A DNA stretch of 64,000 bases from Parvibaculum sp035325945 (GCF_035325945.1 NZ_DAOKYX010000003.1:62001-126000); one strand, 5' to 3'. Counted from the first letter of the stretch, positions 7,723 to 16,446 are shown. Numbers and translations: made by a program. Notes: generated from the sequence alone by a model not told the origin.

Positions 7723-7745
7723 CGGACTCGCATGTTTCGAGTCCG
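7723..7745 (+). promoter_or_regulatory. Leader hairpin just upstream of the porin ribosome-binding site
   Basis: CGGACTCG and CGAGTCCG form a perfect 8-bp stem with a 7-base loop. The stem ends five bases before GAGAGG (7751-7756), the likely ribosome-binding site of the porin (ATG 7764). The position suits mRNA stabilisation or translational control. Confidence 0.45.
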
Positions 7746-7763
7746 CATGAGAGAGGCTGACTT

Positions 7764-9167
7764 ATGAGCAGGCTTTCGCTTTATCTCGGCGCCAGCGCCA
7801 TTGCGCTGACGCTGGCCGGACCGGTCCTCGCGGCCGACAGTTCCGAGCAGCTTCAGAACCGCGTGGACGATCTGGAGGCGACCATCGACGCGCTGCGTGC
7901 CGAAATCGCCGAAATCCGCAAGACGCCGGAATTCAAGCCGTCGCCGAACTTCACCAATACCAAGGGCGATTACGCTTTCAAGTTCCGCGGACAGATCGCC
8001 GCTGATGTCGCCGCCTTCAACGTCCGCAAGGGCACGCGGGATTTCAACGACGGCACGCAACTTCGCCGTGCCCGTCTCGGCATCGACGGCATGATCGCGA
8101 GCGACTGGCTCTATCGCCTGGAGGTCGATGTCGGCAACGCCTCGCGCGACGACAACGCCAACCAGGAAGTCGACGTGAAGGACGCCTATGTGCAGTACAA
8201 GGGCATAGACCAGACGGTCATCACCGTCGGTCAGCACAAGACGCCGAACACGCTCGAACAGGCGATTGCGAGCACCGATCTGCTGTTCACCGAGCTTCCG
8301 CTCTACGTCGAGGCCTTCACAAATCGCACGACGGCAGGCGGCGACTACAAGGCGGGCATCTCGGCCAGATATTCTGATGTGAACTGGACGGCGACGCTCG
8401 GCGTCTTCGGCGAGAATTTCGCGCTCAATGGCGGCGGCGGCTCGACGGGCAGCGGCTCGACCTACAACACGACGCCGACCTACAAGGACGAGGGCTGGGG
8501 TCCGGCTGCGCGGCTCACATGGGCGCCCATCAACGGCGTCACCGAAACGCTGCATCTCGGCGTCTCCGGCTACTGGCGCGAGACGGGCGGACGGCGGACG
8601 ATCCAGTTCCGTTCAGGTCCCGAAGTCAGCGTCGACAGCACGCGGCTTGTCGATACCGGCCTTCTTGCGGCCAGGAACTACTCCTTCATCGGCGCGGAAC
8701 TGGCAGGCCAGTATGGTCCGCTCTATCTCCAGAGCGAATATGGCCGCACCGATGTCAGCCGCTATCGCACCAATGTCGTCGTGCAGTCCTCGCCCTCTGT
8801 CACGGCGGCAGGCGGCAGCGACGTTTCCTTCGACGGCGGCTATGTCGCGGCCTCCTGGCTCATCACCGGCGAGAGCCGCGAATACAAGGACGGCGCCTTC
8901 GCCCGTCCCAAGCCCGCCAAGCCCTTCTCGTTCAAGAATGGCGGCTGGGGCGCATGGGAAGTCGCCGCGCGCTACAGCACCCTCGATCTCAATGACGGGA
9001 CCGTGCTTGGCGGCAAGGAAAACAACTACAGCCTCGGCCTCAACTGGTATCCGAACAACTATCTGCGCCTGATGACCGACTACGTGCGCTTCGACGTGAA
9101 GAAGGGCGCGCCTGCCGTGCAGGATCAGGGCGATGCCTTCATCACCCGCGTCGCGGTGATCTGGTGA
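7764..9167 (+). CDS. OprP/OprO-type porin within the sulfate-uptake cluster
   Basis: A 467-residue outer-membrane barrel protein of the phosphate-selective porin O/P family. A signal peptide ends near residue 23 ('GPVLA'). It is followed by a short coiled coil ('LQNRVDDLEATIDALRAEIA') as in trimeric OprP-like porins. Strands alternate after that, beginning 'YAFKFRGQIAADVAAF', with a terminal aromatic residue ('RVAVIW') as the outer-membrane signature. Family members pass phosphate or pyrophosphate. Its placement between the sulfate-binding protein and CysTWA suggests sulfate or related oxyanions here, which is inference. It is the fourth element of a complete outer-to-inner membrane uptake path. 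Confidence 0.88.
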   Translation: MSRLSLYLGASAIALTLAGPVLAADSSEQLQNRVDDLEATIDALRAEIAEIRKTPEFKPSPNFTNTKGDYAFKFRGQIAADVAAFNVRKGTRDFNDGTQLRRARLGIDGMIASDWLYRLEVDVGNASRDDNANQEVDVKDAYVQYKGIDQTVITVGQHKTPNTLEQAIASTDLLFTELPLYVEAFTNRTTAGGDYKAGISARYSDVNWTATLGVFGENFALNGGGGSTGSGSTYNTTPTYKDEGWGPAARLTWAPINGVTETLHLGVSGYWRETGGRRTIQFRSGPEVSVDSTRLVDTGLLAARNYSFIGAELAGQYGPLYLQSEYGRTDVSRYRTNVVVQSSPSVTAAGGSDVSFDGGYVAASWLITGESREYKDGAFARPKPAKPFSFKNGGWGAWEVAARYSTLDLNDGTVLGGKENNYSLGLNWYPNNYLRLMTDYVRFDVKKGAPAVQDQGDAFITRVAVIW

Positions 9168-9200
9168 GCGCCAAACCCCACAAGATCCGTGTGAGCGCCA

Positions 9201-9221
9201 CCCTGAAGCCGGACTTCGGGG
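9201..9221 (+). terminator. Hairpin downstream of the porin gene
   Basis: CCCTGAAG and CTTCGGGG pair (one G-T) around CCGGA, 34 bp after the porin stop. No clear T-tract follows, so it is a weak terminator at best. Confidence 0.4.
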
Positions 9222-9274
9222 CGGCGCCTGCCATTGCCGCGTTCCCATAAAATCCACAAATTTTAATGTAAAAC

Positions 9275-9286
9275 ATTACAAGTGAC
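9275..9286 (+). promoter_or_regulatory. Candidate operator before cysT, shared with the sulfate-binding-protein promoter
   Basis: ATTACAAGTGAC matches the reverse complement of the element at 6583-6594 (ATTACTAGTGAT) at 10 of 12 positions. It lies in an AT-rich 60-bp stretch that also holds AATGT-AAA-ACATT (9265-9277). A separate promoter for cysTWA under the same regulator is implied. Confidence 0.45.
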
Positions 9287-9359
9287 ATGTTTTCGCCGTG
9301 AAATATCTTACACTTTTGCGACTTCCGCTCTAAAGTGCCCCCCTCAAAGGAGCCCCCGC

Positions 9360-10220
9360 ATGAGCCTTGCTGTTCTGACCGATCGATTGCCGCGCCGGAC
9401 GCCGTCCGTCCTGCCGGGATTCGGCCTGACATTCGGTTTTTCGATGGCCTATCTCGGGCTCATCGTTCTCATTCCGCTCGCCGGGGTCTTCATCCGTTCG
9501 GCCGGGCTCGGCTGGGACGCGTTCGTCGCGCTCGCCACCGATGGGCGAACCCTCGCCGCATTGAAGCTCAGCTTCGGCGCGGCGCTGATCGGCGCGGCGG
9601 TCAATGCGGGCGCGGGGCTTCTCGTCGCCTGGATCCTCGTGCGCTACGAGTTTCCCGGGCGGCGCATCGTCGATGCGGCGATCGATCTTCCCTTCGCCTT
9701 GCCGACGGCGGTTTCCGGTCTTGCTCTCGCCGCGCTCTATGCGCCGAACGGCTGGATCGGGTCGATACTTGGCGAGGCGGGCATCAAGGCCGCCTTCACG
9801 CCGCTCGGTGTCGTCATCGCCTGCGTCTTCATCGGCCTTCCCTTCGTCGTGCGCACGCTACAGCCGGTGCTGTCCGATCTCGAGCCGGAGCTTGAGGAGG
9901 CGGCGGCGACGCTCGGCGCGACGCGGCTTCAGATCGCGACGCGGGTGATCTTTCCGGCGCTGCTTCCGCCGCTTCTCACCGGCTTCGCGCTCGCCTTCGC
10001 GCGCGCGGTGGGCGAATACGGCTCCATCATCTTCATCGCCGGAAATCTTCCCTACAAATCCGAGATCGCGCCGCTCCTCATCATCATTCGTCTCGAGGAG
10101 TTCAACTATGCAGGCGCCACGGCGATTGCGGCGATCATGCTTCTTCTTTCGTTTGGCGTTCTGCTCATCGTCAATCTGCTGCAAGCCTGGAGCCGGCGGC
10201 GCACCGGCTTTGCGAGCTGA
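9360..10220 (+). CDS. cysT: Sulfate ABC transporter permease CysT (CysU)
   Basis: A 286-residue inner-membrane permease with about six hydrophobic helices. It has the ABC coupling (EAA) loop 'EEAAATLGATRLQIATRVIF', which docks on the ATPase. Segments such as 'FPGRRIVDAAIDLPFALPTA' and 'GEYGSIIFIAGNLPYKSEIA' are characteristic of CysT rather than of molybdate ModB. It pairs with CysW to form the membrane channel of the sulfate/thiosulfate importer. ATG 9360 follows AAAGGAG; a longer frame upstream would begin in the regulatory stretch. The cysW gene follows after nine bases. Confidence 0.93.
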   Translation: MSLAVLTDRLPRRTPSVLPGFGLTFGFSMAYLGLIVLIPLAGVFIRSAGLGWDAFVALATDGRTLAALKLSFGAALIGAAVNAGAGLLVAWILVRYEFPGRRIVDAAIDLPFALPTAVSGLALAALYAPNGWIGSILGEAGIKAAFTPLGVVIACVFIGLPFVVRTLQPVLSDLEPELEEAAATLGATRLQIATRVIFPALLPPLLTGFALAFARAVGEYGSIIFIAGNLPYKSEIAPLLIIIRLEEFNYAGATAIAAIMLLLSFGVLLIVNLLQAWSRRRTGFAS

Positions 10221-10229
10221 GGACGTATC

Positions 10230-11093
10230 ATGAGCCAATGGACCAGACGCGAGAAAGGCTCGCCCATCAGCGAACAGCCGCTCACCAAATGGCTGCTGAT
10301 CGGGCTCGCCATATCCTATCTCGGCGCGTTTCTCGTGCTGCCGCTCATCATCGTCTTCGTCGAGGCGCTGCGGCAGGGGCTCGGCGCCTATTTTTCGGCG
10401 CTCATCGACCCCGACGCGCGCTCCGCGATCAGGCTCACGCTTCTCGTATCAGCCATCGCGGTGCCGGCCAATGTCGTCTTCGGACTTGCCGCCTCATGGG
10501 CGATCGCGAAATTCGAGTTTTCGGCGAAGAGCTTTCTCATCACGCTGATCGATCTTCCCTTCTCCGTTTCGCCGGTTATTTCCGGCCTCGTCTATGTGCT
10601 GCTTTTCGGCGCGCAAGGGTTCTTCGGATCGTGGCTTGCCGCGCACAACATCCAGATCATCTTCGCGGTGCCGGGGATCGTGCTCGCGACGATCTTCGTC
10701 ACGTTTCCTTTTGTTGCCCGCCAGCTCATTCCGATCATGCAGGCGCAGGGCAATGAGGACGAGGAAGCCGCGCTGTCGCTCGGCGCGGGCGGTTTCCGCA
10801 CCTTTTGGAGCGTCACGCTTCCCAATGTAAAATGGGCGCTCCTCTACGGCGTGCTACTGTGCAACGCCCGCGCGATGGGCGAATTCGGCGCGGTCTCGGT
10901 TGTTTCCGGGCATATCCGCGGTTTGACCAACACCATGCCGCTTCATGTGGAGATTCTCTACAATGAGTACAATTTCGTTGCAGCCTTCGCGGTTGCCTCG
11001 CTTCTGGCTCTCCTCGCGCTTGTCACCCTCGTCCTCAAGACAGTCCTCGAATGGCGCTACGGTGGTGAACTTACCGCATCGGCAAGGCACTGA
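10230..11093 (+). CDS. cysW: Sulfate ABC transporter permease CysW
   Basis: A 287-residue permease, the partner of CysT. It has six predicted membrane spans, the EAA loop 'DEEAALSLGAGGFRTFWSVT' and the CysW-typical 'ARAMGEFGAVSVVSGHIRGL'. It imports sulfate across the inner membrane together with CysT and the ATPase encoded four bases downstream. There are only nine bases between cysT and cysW, so co-transcription and probably coupled translation are expected. Nothing is missing or broken. The ATG at 10230 is the first in frame and matches family length. Confidence 0.93.
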   Translation: MSQWTRREKGSPISEQPLTKWLLIGLAISYLGAFLVLPLIIVFVEALRQGLGAYFSALIDPDARSAIRLTLLVSAIAVPANVVFGLAASWAIAKFEFSAKSFLITLIDLPFSVSPVISGLVYVLLFGAQGFFGSWLAAHNIQIIFAVPGIVLATIFVTFPFVARQLIPIMQAQGNEDEEAALSLGAGGFRTFWSVTLPNVKWALLYGVLLCNARAMGEFGAVSVVSGHIRGLTNTMPLHVEILYNEYNFVAAFAVASLLALLALVTLVLKTVLEWRYGGELTASARH

Positions 11094-11097
11094 GAGA

Positions 11098-12207
11098 GTG
11101 GCGGGAGGAGGCGCTGACCGGGATGCCGCGCGCGCGAACCAGCCCCCGGTGCGCATCGATGTCGAGGATCTGCGCAAGAGCTTCGGCGATTTCGCGGCGC
11201 TGAACGGCGTTTCGCTCGTCGTCGAACCGGGCGAGCTTCTGGCGCTTCTCGGCCCGTCGGGATCGGGAAAGACCACACTTCTGCGCGCCATTGCCGGGCT
11301 TTCGACGCCGGATGAGGGGCGCATCCGCTTTCAGGGCGTCGATGCGACATTTCTGAGCCTGCGCGAGCGGCGTGTCGGCTTCGTGTTTCAGCAATATGCG
11401 CTTTTCCGCCACAAGACGGTGTTCGAGAACATCGCTTTCGGCTTGCGGGTCCGTCCGCGTGCGGAGCGTCCGCGAGAGCGCGAGATCGCGCGGCGTGTGC
11501 GCCGCCTGCTCGAACTCGTGCAGCTCGAAGGGCTCGAGAAGCGGTTTCCAAGCCAGCTCTCCGGCGGCCAGCGCCAGCGCGTCGCGCTTGCCCGCGCGCT
11601 TGCGATCGAGCCGACGGTTCTTCTGCTCGACGAACCTTTCGGCGCGCTCGACGCGAAAGTGCGCAAGGACCTTCGCCGCTGGCTGCGCGAAATTCATCGC
11701 GAGACGGGACTCACCACCATCTTCGTCACGCATGATCAGGAAGAGGCGCTGGAGCTTGCCGACCGCGTCGTCATCATGCGCGGCGGCGGTATCGAGCAGA
11801 TCGGGACACCCGGCGAAATCTATGACGAGCCGGCGACGCCCTTCGTGTGCGAGTTTCTCGGCAATGTCACGCGCTTCGATACGGTCGTGTCGGGCGGCGA
11901 GGCCCAGGTGCTCGGCGGCGTCCTTCCGGTCGCGGAAGGCGAGGAGGTGCCTGATGGCCCGGCCGTCGCCTATGTGCGCTCGCATGAGATCGAGATCGTC
12001 GGCCGCGACCAGCAGGCAGGCGTCCCCGCCACGGTCGGGGCGATCAGGCCATTCGGCGCGTCCGTCTCGGTCGAACTCATCGTCGAGGGTCGCGCCGAGC
12101 CGATCGAGGCGGAAATTCCGCGCGAGCTTTTCGAGGTCGGCGAGATCAGGGCGGGGCAGGCCGTGCGCGTGCGCGCCACGGCGGCGCGCATCTTCAGGCG
12201 CGACTGA
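11098..12207 (+). CDS. cysA: Sulfate ABC transporter ATP-binding protein CysA
   Basis: The ATPase of the sulfate importer. Walker A is 'GPSGSGKTT' (about residues 52-60), the Q-loop is in 'GFVFQQYALFRH', the signature is 'LSGGQRQRVALARAL', and Walker B is 'LLLDEPFGALDAK'. A C-terminal TOBE-like regulatory domain occupies the last 110 residues. GTG 11098, four bases after the cysW stop, gives 369 residues with about 17 extra N-terminal residues; GTG 11149 would give a shorter protein but lacks a nearby ribosome site. The frame runs further upstream inside cysW, which I regard as an open-frame artefact. A strong hairpin follows the stop. Confidence 0.92.
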   Translation: MAGGGADRDAARANQPPVRIDVEDLRKSFGDFAALNGVSLVVEPGELLALLGPSGSGKTTLLRAIAGLSTPDEGRIRFQGVDATFLSLRERRVGFVFQQYALFRHKTVFENIAFGLRVRPRAERPREREIARRVRRLLELVQLEGLEKRFPSQLSGGQRQRVALARALAIEPTVLLLDEPFGALDAKVRKDLRRWLREIHRETGLTTIFVTHDQEEALELADRVVIMRGGGIEQIGTPGEIYDEPATPFVCEFLGNVTRFDTVVSGGEAQVLGGVLPVAEGEEVPDGPAVAYVRSHEIEIVGRDQQAGVPATVGAIRPFGASVSVELIVEGRAEPIEAEIPRELFEVGEIRAGQAVRVRATAARIFRRD

Positions 12208-12226
12208 CGGGGGAGCAACTCCCCCG
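12208..12226 (+). terminator. Hairpin ending the cysTWA operon
   Basis: CGGGGGAG and CTCCCCCG form a perfect 8-bp stem with a CAA loop, immediately after the cysA stop. It is very stable but lacks a T-run. Confidence 0.6.
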
Positions 12227-12307
12227 GTCGAAGGCGAGGGGCGGCGCGGCCGATGCGGCTGGCCGTTCCCCTACGTCAATTTGCCGGCATGCAAAAAAGC
12301 CTTGGAA

Positions 12308-12327
12308 ATCGGGCATTTCCGCCCGAT
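12308..12327 (+). promoter_or_regulatory. Inverted repeat upstream of the thiolase gene
   Basis: ATCGGGC and GCCCGAT pair around ATTTCC, 150 bp before the thiolase ATG. The 12227-12476 spacer otherwise shows no gene. The repeat could be an operator or part of the leader. Confidence 0.35.
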
Positions 12328-12476
12328 ATGGGAGTGGAAGGGGCGGGCAGAAAGACGTGGCCCGGCGCTGGACAAGCGGCGCGCCATGCTCAAGATGTCG
12401 CCCGGACGAAACCTCTTATCGAGCAACCGGCACCCGCCCGTCTGGGCCCAGGGGCCGCAAGGCAAGGAGATGCATC

Positions 12477-13649
12477 ATGGCTGAGGCCTATATCGTAGCG
12501 GCGGCTCGTACCGCCGGCGGCCGCAAGGGCGGCAAGCTCAAGGATTGGCACCCCGTCGATCTCGGCGCGCAGGTCATCAACGCGCTCGTCGATCGCACCG
12601 GCGCAGATCCGAAGCTCGTCGAGGACGCGATCTGGGGCTGTGTCGGCCAGGTGGGCGAGCAGGGCATCAACGTCGCGCGCAACACGGTCATGGCATCGAA
12701 GCTGCCGGAAAGCGTTCCGGGCACGTCGGTCGACCGTCAGTGCGGTTCCTCGCAGCAGGCGATCCACTTCGCCGCGCAGGCCGTCATGTCGGGCGCGATG
12801 GATGTTGTCATCGCGGGCGGCGTCGAGAGCATGACGCGCGTGCCGATGGGCCTTTCGGCCGCTCTCCCGGCGAAGAACGGCTTCGGCACCTATATGAGCC
12901 CCGAGCTTCAGAAGAAGTATCCGGGCATCCAGTTCAGCCAGTTCACCGGCGCCGAAATGATGGCGAAGAAGTACGGCCTCACCAAGGACGTGCTCGACGA
13001 ATTCGCTTTCAACAGCCATCAGAAGGCGATCGCCGCGACGCAGGCAGGCGCGTTCGACGCGGAGATCGTGCCGCTGGAGATCACGACCGCCGAAGGCAAC
13101 AAGGAAATCCACAAGGTGGATGAAGGCATCCGTTTCGACGCCAGCCTCGACGCCATCAAGGGCGTGAAGCTCCTCGTCGAAGGCGGCGCGCTCACGGCCG
13201 CGACCTCGAGCCAGATCTGCGACGGCGCCTCGGGCGTCATGATCGTCAACGAGAACGGCCTCAAGGCTCTTGGCGTGAAGCCGCTCGCGCGCATCCACCA
13301 CATGACGGTGGTCGGCGGCGATCCGGTCATCATGCTCGAAGCGCCGATCCCCGGCACGCTGCAGGCGCTGAAGAAGGCCGGCATGAAGATCGACGACATC
13401 GACATCTACGAAGTCAACGAGGCGTTCGCCTCGGTGCCGGTGGCCTGGCTCCAGCAGACGGGCGGCGATCCGGAGCGCCTCAACGTCAATGGCGGTGCGA
13501 TCTCGCTCGGCCACCCGCTCGGCGGCTCGGGCGCGAAGCTCATGGCGACGCTCGTTCATGCGCTGCATGCCCGGGGCAAGCGCTATGGTCTCCAGACCAT
13601 GTGCGAAGGCGGCGGCCTCGCCAACGTGACGATCATCGAGCGTCTCTGA
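12477..13649 (+). CDS. Acetyl-CoA C-acyltransferase (thiolase)
   Basis: A 390-residue thiolase. The nucleophilic cysteine lies in 'DRQCGSSQQA' (Cys89), the catalytic His in 'SLGHPLGGSGAKLM', and the second Cys in 'QTMCEGGGLANV' near the C-terminus. It cleaves or forms 3-ketoacyl-CoA. The variant active-site context (QCGSS rather than LCGSG) groups it with degradative thiolases of acyl-CoA, steroid-side-chain or aromatic pathways, unlike the PHB thiolase at 38024. ATG 12477 is preceded by AAGGAG. It stands alone between the sulfate operon and the efflux genes and ends at a strong terminator. Confidence 0.9.
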   Translation: MAEAYIVAAARTAGGRKGGKLKDWHPVDLGAQVINALVDRTGADPKLVEDAIWGCVGQVGEQGINVARNTVMASKLPESVPGTSVDRQCGSSQQAIHFAAQAVMSGAMDVVIAGGVESMTRVPMGLSAALPAKNGFGTYMSPELQKKYPGIQFSQFTGAEMMAKKYGLTKDVLDEFAFNSHQKAIAATQAGAFDAEIVPLEITTAEGNKEIHKVDEGIRFDASLDAIKGVKLLVEGGALTAATSSQICDGASGVMIVNENGLKALGVKPLARIHHMTVVGGDPVIMLEAPIPGTLQALKKAGMKIDDIDIYEVNEAFASVPVAWLQQTGGDPERLNVNGGAISLGHPLGGSGAKLMATLVHALHARGKRYGLQTMCEGGGLANVTIIERL

Positions 13650-13671
13650 GCTCGACGAAGTTCATGGATCG

Positions 13672-13701
13672 GGGGCGGAGCAGAGATGCTCCGCCCCTTT
13701 T
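13672..13701. terminator. Bidirectional intrinsic terminator
   Basis: GGGGCGGAGCA and TGCTCCGCCCC form a perfect 11-bp stem with a GAGA loop, followed by TTTTCCTTT on the plus strand. It separates the convergent thiolase and efflux genes and probably serves both. Confidence 0.85.
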
Positions 13702-13711
13702 CCTTTGCCCG

Positions 13712-15292
13712 TCAGTGCGCGTCGGCTGACGCTGCGATGGGCTCCGGCTTGTTCACCACCGGCAGGGTGAGGAGCATGGCGAAGAAGCAGATCGTCAGCA
13801 CGAAGAAGGCATCTGCAAAGGCCATCACGGTCGCCTCGCGCAGCATCAGGCCATAGATCGTCTTCACCGCCGCGAGATGCCCCTCCTCGATGCCGGGCGT
13901 TCTTGCGATCATCTCGCCAAGGCCCGCCATCGTCTGTTCGACGACGGGCCGGCCTGCCGAGATCGATTCGCGCAGCGTGCTCTTGTGGAAGTCGAGGCGC
14001 TGGATCAGCACCGTGTTGATGATGGCAAGGCCGAGCGCGCCGCCGAGGTTCCGCATCAGATTGTAGAGGCCGCTCGCATTCTTGAGCTGTTCGGGCGGGA
14101 TCGTGCCGAGGGCGAGCGTGTTGATCGGCACGATGCAGAACATGAGGCCGATGCCGCGCATGATCTGCGGCAGGAAGAACTGGGCGAAATCCCATTCCCA
14201 GGTGAGGCCGAGCAGCATGTAGTTCGAGATGCCGAGCAGGCCGAAGCCGAAGGCGATGAGATAGCGCACGTCGAGCTTCTGCGAGAGGATGCCGGCGAGC
14301 GGCGCGGACAGAAACTGGAAAATGCCGGTCACCGCCATGATCTCGCCGATCTGCACGGCGCTCAGTTGCCGCACCTGGGCGAGAAAGAGCGGGTAGAGAT
14401 AGGTGAGGCCGTAGAGGCCGACGCCGAGGAAGAGGCTCAGCAGCGAGCCGATCGCGAAGTTGCGGTCGCGATAGGCCCTGAGTTCGACGATCGGCTGTTC
14501 GAAGGTGAGCACGCGGGCGAAGAAGAAGGCGCCGGAGACGACGCAGACGACCGTCATCCACCAGATCGTGTTGTCCTCAAGCCAGCCACTGCGCGGCGCC
14601 TCCTCGAGCACATATTCGAGCGTGCCGAGAAAGACCGCCATGAGCGCGATCCCCCAGCCATCGAAGCCGCGAAGGAGCGACCAGTTCGGCTCGTCGAGAT
14701 CGATCAGCAGCCAGACCGCGGCCGTCACGATGATGCCGGGAACGATATTGATGAGGAAAAGCCAGTGCCAGGAGAAGGTGTCGGTGAGATAGCCGCCGAG
14801 CGTCGGGCCGACGGTCGGCGCGAGCGTGACGACGAGGCCGATGAGCATCGAGATGGTGGCGCGGCGCTCGGGCGGAAAGACATTGCCATAGGCCGAGGCG
14901 AAGACGGCGGGGATCATCGCGCCGCCGATGAAGCCCTGAAGCGCGCGATAGACGATCATCTGCTCGATGGAGGTCGCGGTCGCGCACATCACGCTCATGA
15001 TGGTGAAGCCCGCCGATGACGCGGCGAAGAGATAGCGCGTGGACATGACGCGCGACAGCCAGCCCGTCATCGGGATCATCACGACTTCGGCGATGAGATA
15101 GGAGGTCTGGACCCAGCTTATCTCGTCGGCGCTCGCCGAGAGGCCGGCCTGGATCTTGGTGATCGAACTCGACACGATCTGGATGTCGAGGATCGCCATG
15201 AACATGCCGACGACCATGAAGAAGAAGCCGACGACGCGGCGTGCCGAAAAGGAGGGCGTGATTTCCGCGGCCGATGCATCGAGGCTCGTCAT
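13712..15292 (-). CDS. DHA2-family multidrug efflux permease (EmrB-like)
   Basis: A 526-residue major facilitator with about 14 hydrophobic segments, characteristic of the DHA2/EmrB-QacA group. Family motifs include 'MAILDIQIVSSSITKIQ' (helix 1), 'RALQGFIGGAMIPAVFASAY' (helix 4 region) and 'LAPTVGPTLGGYLTD' (motif C of proton antiporters). It exports hydrophobic drugs or organic acids through a tripartite system. It is co-transcribed behind the EmrA-like membrane-fusion gene, 27 bp away, and the pair diverges from a TetR gene. No outer-membrane TolC-type gene is adjacent, so a channel encoded elsewhere must complete the pump. Substrate unknown. Confidence 0.92.
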   Translation of the reverse strand: MTSLDASAAEITPSFSARRVVGFFFMVVGMFMAILDIQIVSSSITKIQAGLSASADEISWVQTSYLIAEVVMIPMTGWLSRVMSTRYLFAASSAGFTIMSVMCATATSIEQMIVYRALQGFIGGAMIPAVFASAYGNVFPPERRATISMLIGLVVTLAPTVGPTLGGYLTDTFSWHWLFLINIVPGIIVTAAVWLLIDLDEPNWSLLRGFDGWGIALMAVFLGTLEYVLEEAPRSGWLEDNTIWWMTVVCVVSGAFFFARVLTFEQPIVELRAYRDRNFAIGSLLSLFLGVGLYGLTYLYPLFLAQVRQLSAVQIGEIMAVTGIFQFLSAPLAGILSQKLDVRYLIAFGFGLLGISNYMLLGLTWEWDFAQFFLPQIMRGIGLMFCIVPINTLALGTIPPEQLKNASGLYNLMRNLGGALGLAIINTVLIQRLDFHKSTLRESISAGRPVVEQTMAGLGEMIARTPGIEEGHLAAVKTIYGLMLREATVMAFADAFFVLTICFFAMLLTLPVVNKPEPIAASADAH

Positions 15293-15319
15293 CGCATCGT
15301 CCCTTCCGCGCCCCGAAGA

Positions 15320-16432
15320 CTAGTTGCCGCTCACCATGCTGTGGCTCTGCGTCCGGGCCGCGCCGAAGACGCCGCCGGAGGCGAGCGCGTCCGCCGCGCC
15401 CGCGCTTCTCGTATCTATGGATACGGTGACGGAAAGCCCCGGCCGCAGCAGGCCGCGAAGCGCGTTGTCGTCGGCGATCGCGATGCGCACGGGCACGCGC
15501 TGCACGATCTTGGTGAAATTGCCGGTGGCGTTCTCGGCGGGCAGAAGGCTGAAGATCTGCCCGCTCGCGGGCGAGAAGCTTTCCACCCGGCCTTCGATCG
15601 TGACGCCGGGATAGGCGTCGCTCACGATCGTTGCCGCCTGGCCGATGCGGATATTCTCGATCTGCGTTTCCTTGAAATTGGCCTCGATATAGACATGGGG
15701 CAGCGCGACGAGCGAGGCGAGATGCGCGCCCGGCTGGACGAGCTGTCCGACATCCATGTGCCGGTTGCCGACGACGCCGTCGATGGGGGCGCGAATTTCC
15801 GTGTAGGACAGGTTCTGCTCGGCCTGTACGAGATCGGCCTCGAATTGCTTCAGGCGCTCTTCCTGTTCCGACTTCTGCGCCCTGAGAACCGCGACCTGGG
15901 CGAGCGCGGAATTGAGGCTGGCCTTCATCGCATGAAGCCGGGCGTCGCTCGACTGCGTGTCGGCGTGGGCCGCTTCGAGCTTTTGCCGGCTCGCGAATTC
16001 GGAGCGCGCCAGCGCCGCATAGCGCGCATAGTCGGCGCGTGCGCGCGAGGCCTGCGCCTCTGCGGACGCGATATTCGCCCGCGCGCTGTCGGCCTGTGCC
16101 TCGGCGGCGGCGATCTGCTCGCTGAATGTCGCGATGGCGGCGCGCTGGGTCTGGAGTTTCGCCAGTGTCTGATCGCGCGCGATCTCGAGGTCGCGCGGAT
16201 CGATCCTCGCCAGCAGGTCGCCCTTGCGCACATAGGCGTTGTCGGTGACGCTCACGCTGGCCAGATAGCCGGAAACCTTGGGCGAGATGACCGAAATGTC
16301 GCTCTGCACATAGGCGTTGTCGGTCGTCTGGATGTGGCGGTAATGCGTGAACCAGAGGATCGCATAGGCCAGTCCGGCCAGCAGAAACACGCCGCCTATC
16401 CCGAGGAAAAGCCTTTGACGCTGCGCCATCAT
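15320..16432 (-). CDS. HlyD-family membrane fusion protein (EmrA-like)
   Basis: A 370-residue periplasmic adaptor. One N-terminal membrane anchor ('LFLGIGGVFLLAGLAYAILW') is followed by a biotinyl-lipoyl half-motif ('DNAYVQSDISVISPKVSGYL'). A long alpha-helical hairpin with heptads rich in Ala/Gln/Glu follows (about residues 90-200), then the second lipoyl half ('ARIDGV'-like 'RAPIDGVVGNRHMDVGQLV') and a beta-barrel domain. It links the DHA2 permease to an outer-membrane channel. It is the first gene of the pair. Its ATG at 16432 is 98 bp from the divergent TetR start, with two operator-like sites between. Confidence 0.92.
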   Translation of the reverse strand: MMAQRQRLFLGIGGVFLLAGLAYAILWFTHYRHIQTTDNAYVQSDISVISPKVSGYLASVSVTDNAYVRKGDLLARIDPRDLEIARDQTLAKLQTQRAAIATFSEQIAAAEAQADSARANIASAEAQASRARADYARYAALARSEFASRQKLEAAHADTQSSDARLHAMKASLNSALAQVAVLRAQKSEQEERLKQFEADLVQAEQNLSYTEIRAPIDGVVGNRHMDVGQLVQPGAHLASLVALPHVYIEANFKETQIENIRIGQAATIVSDAYPGVTIEGRVESFSPASGQIFSLLPAENATGNFTKIVQRVPVRIAIADDNALRGLLRPGLSVTVSIDTRSAGAADALASGGVFGAARTQSHSMVSGN

Positions 16433-16446
16433 GCACCCGCTCGTCG

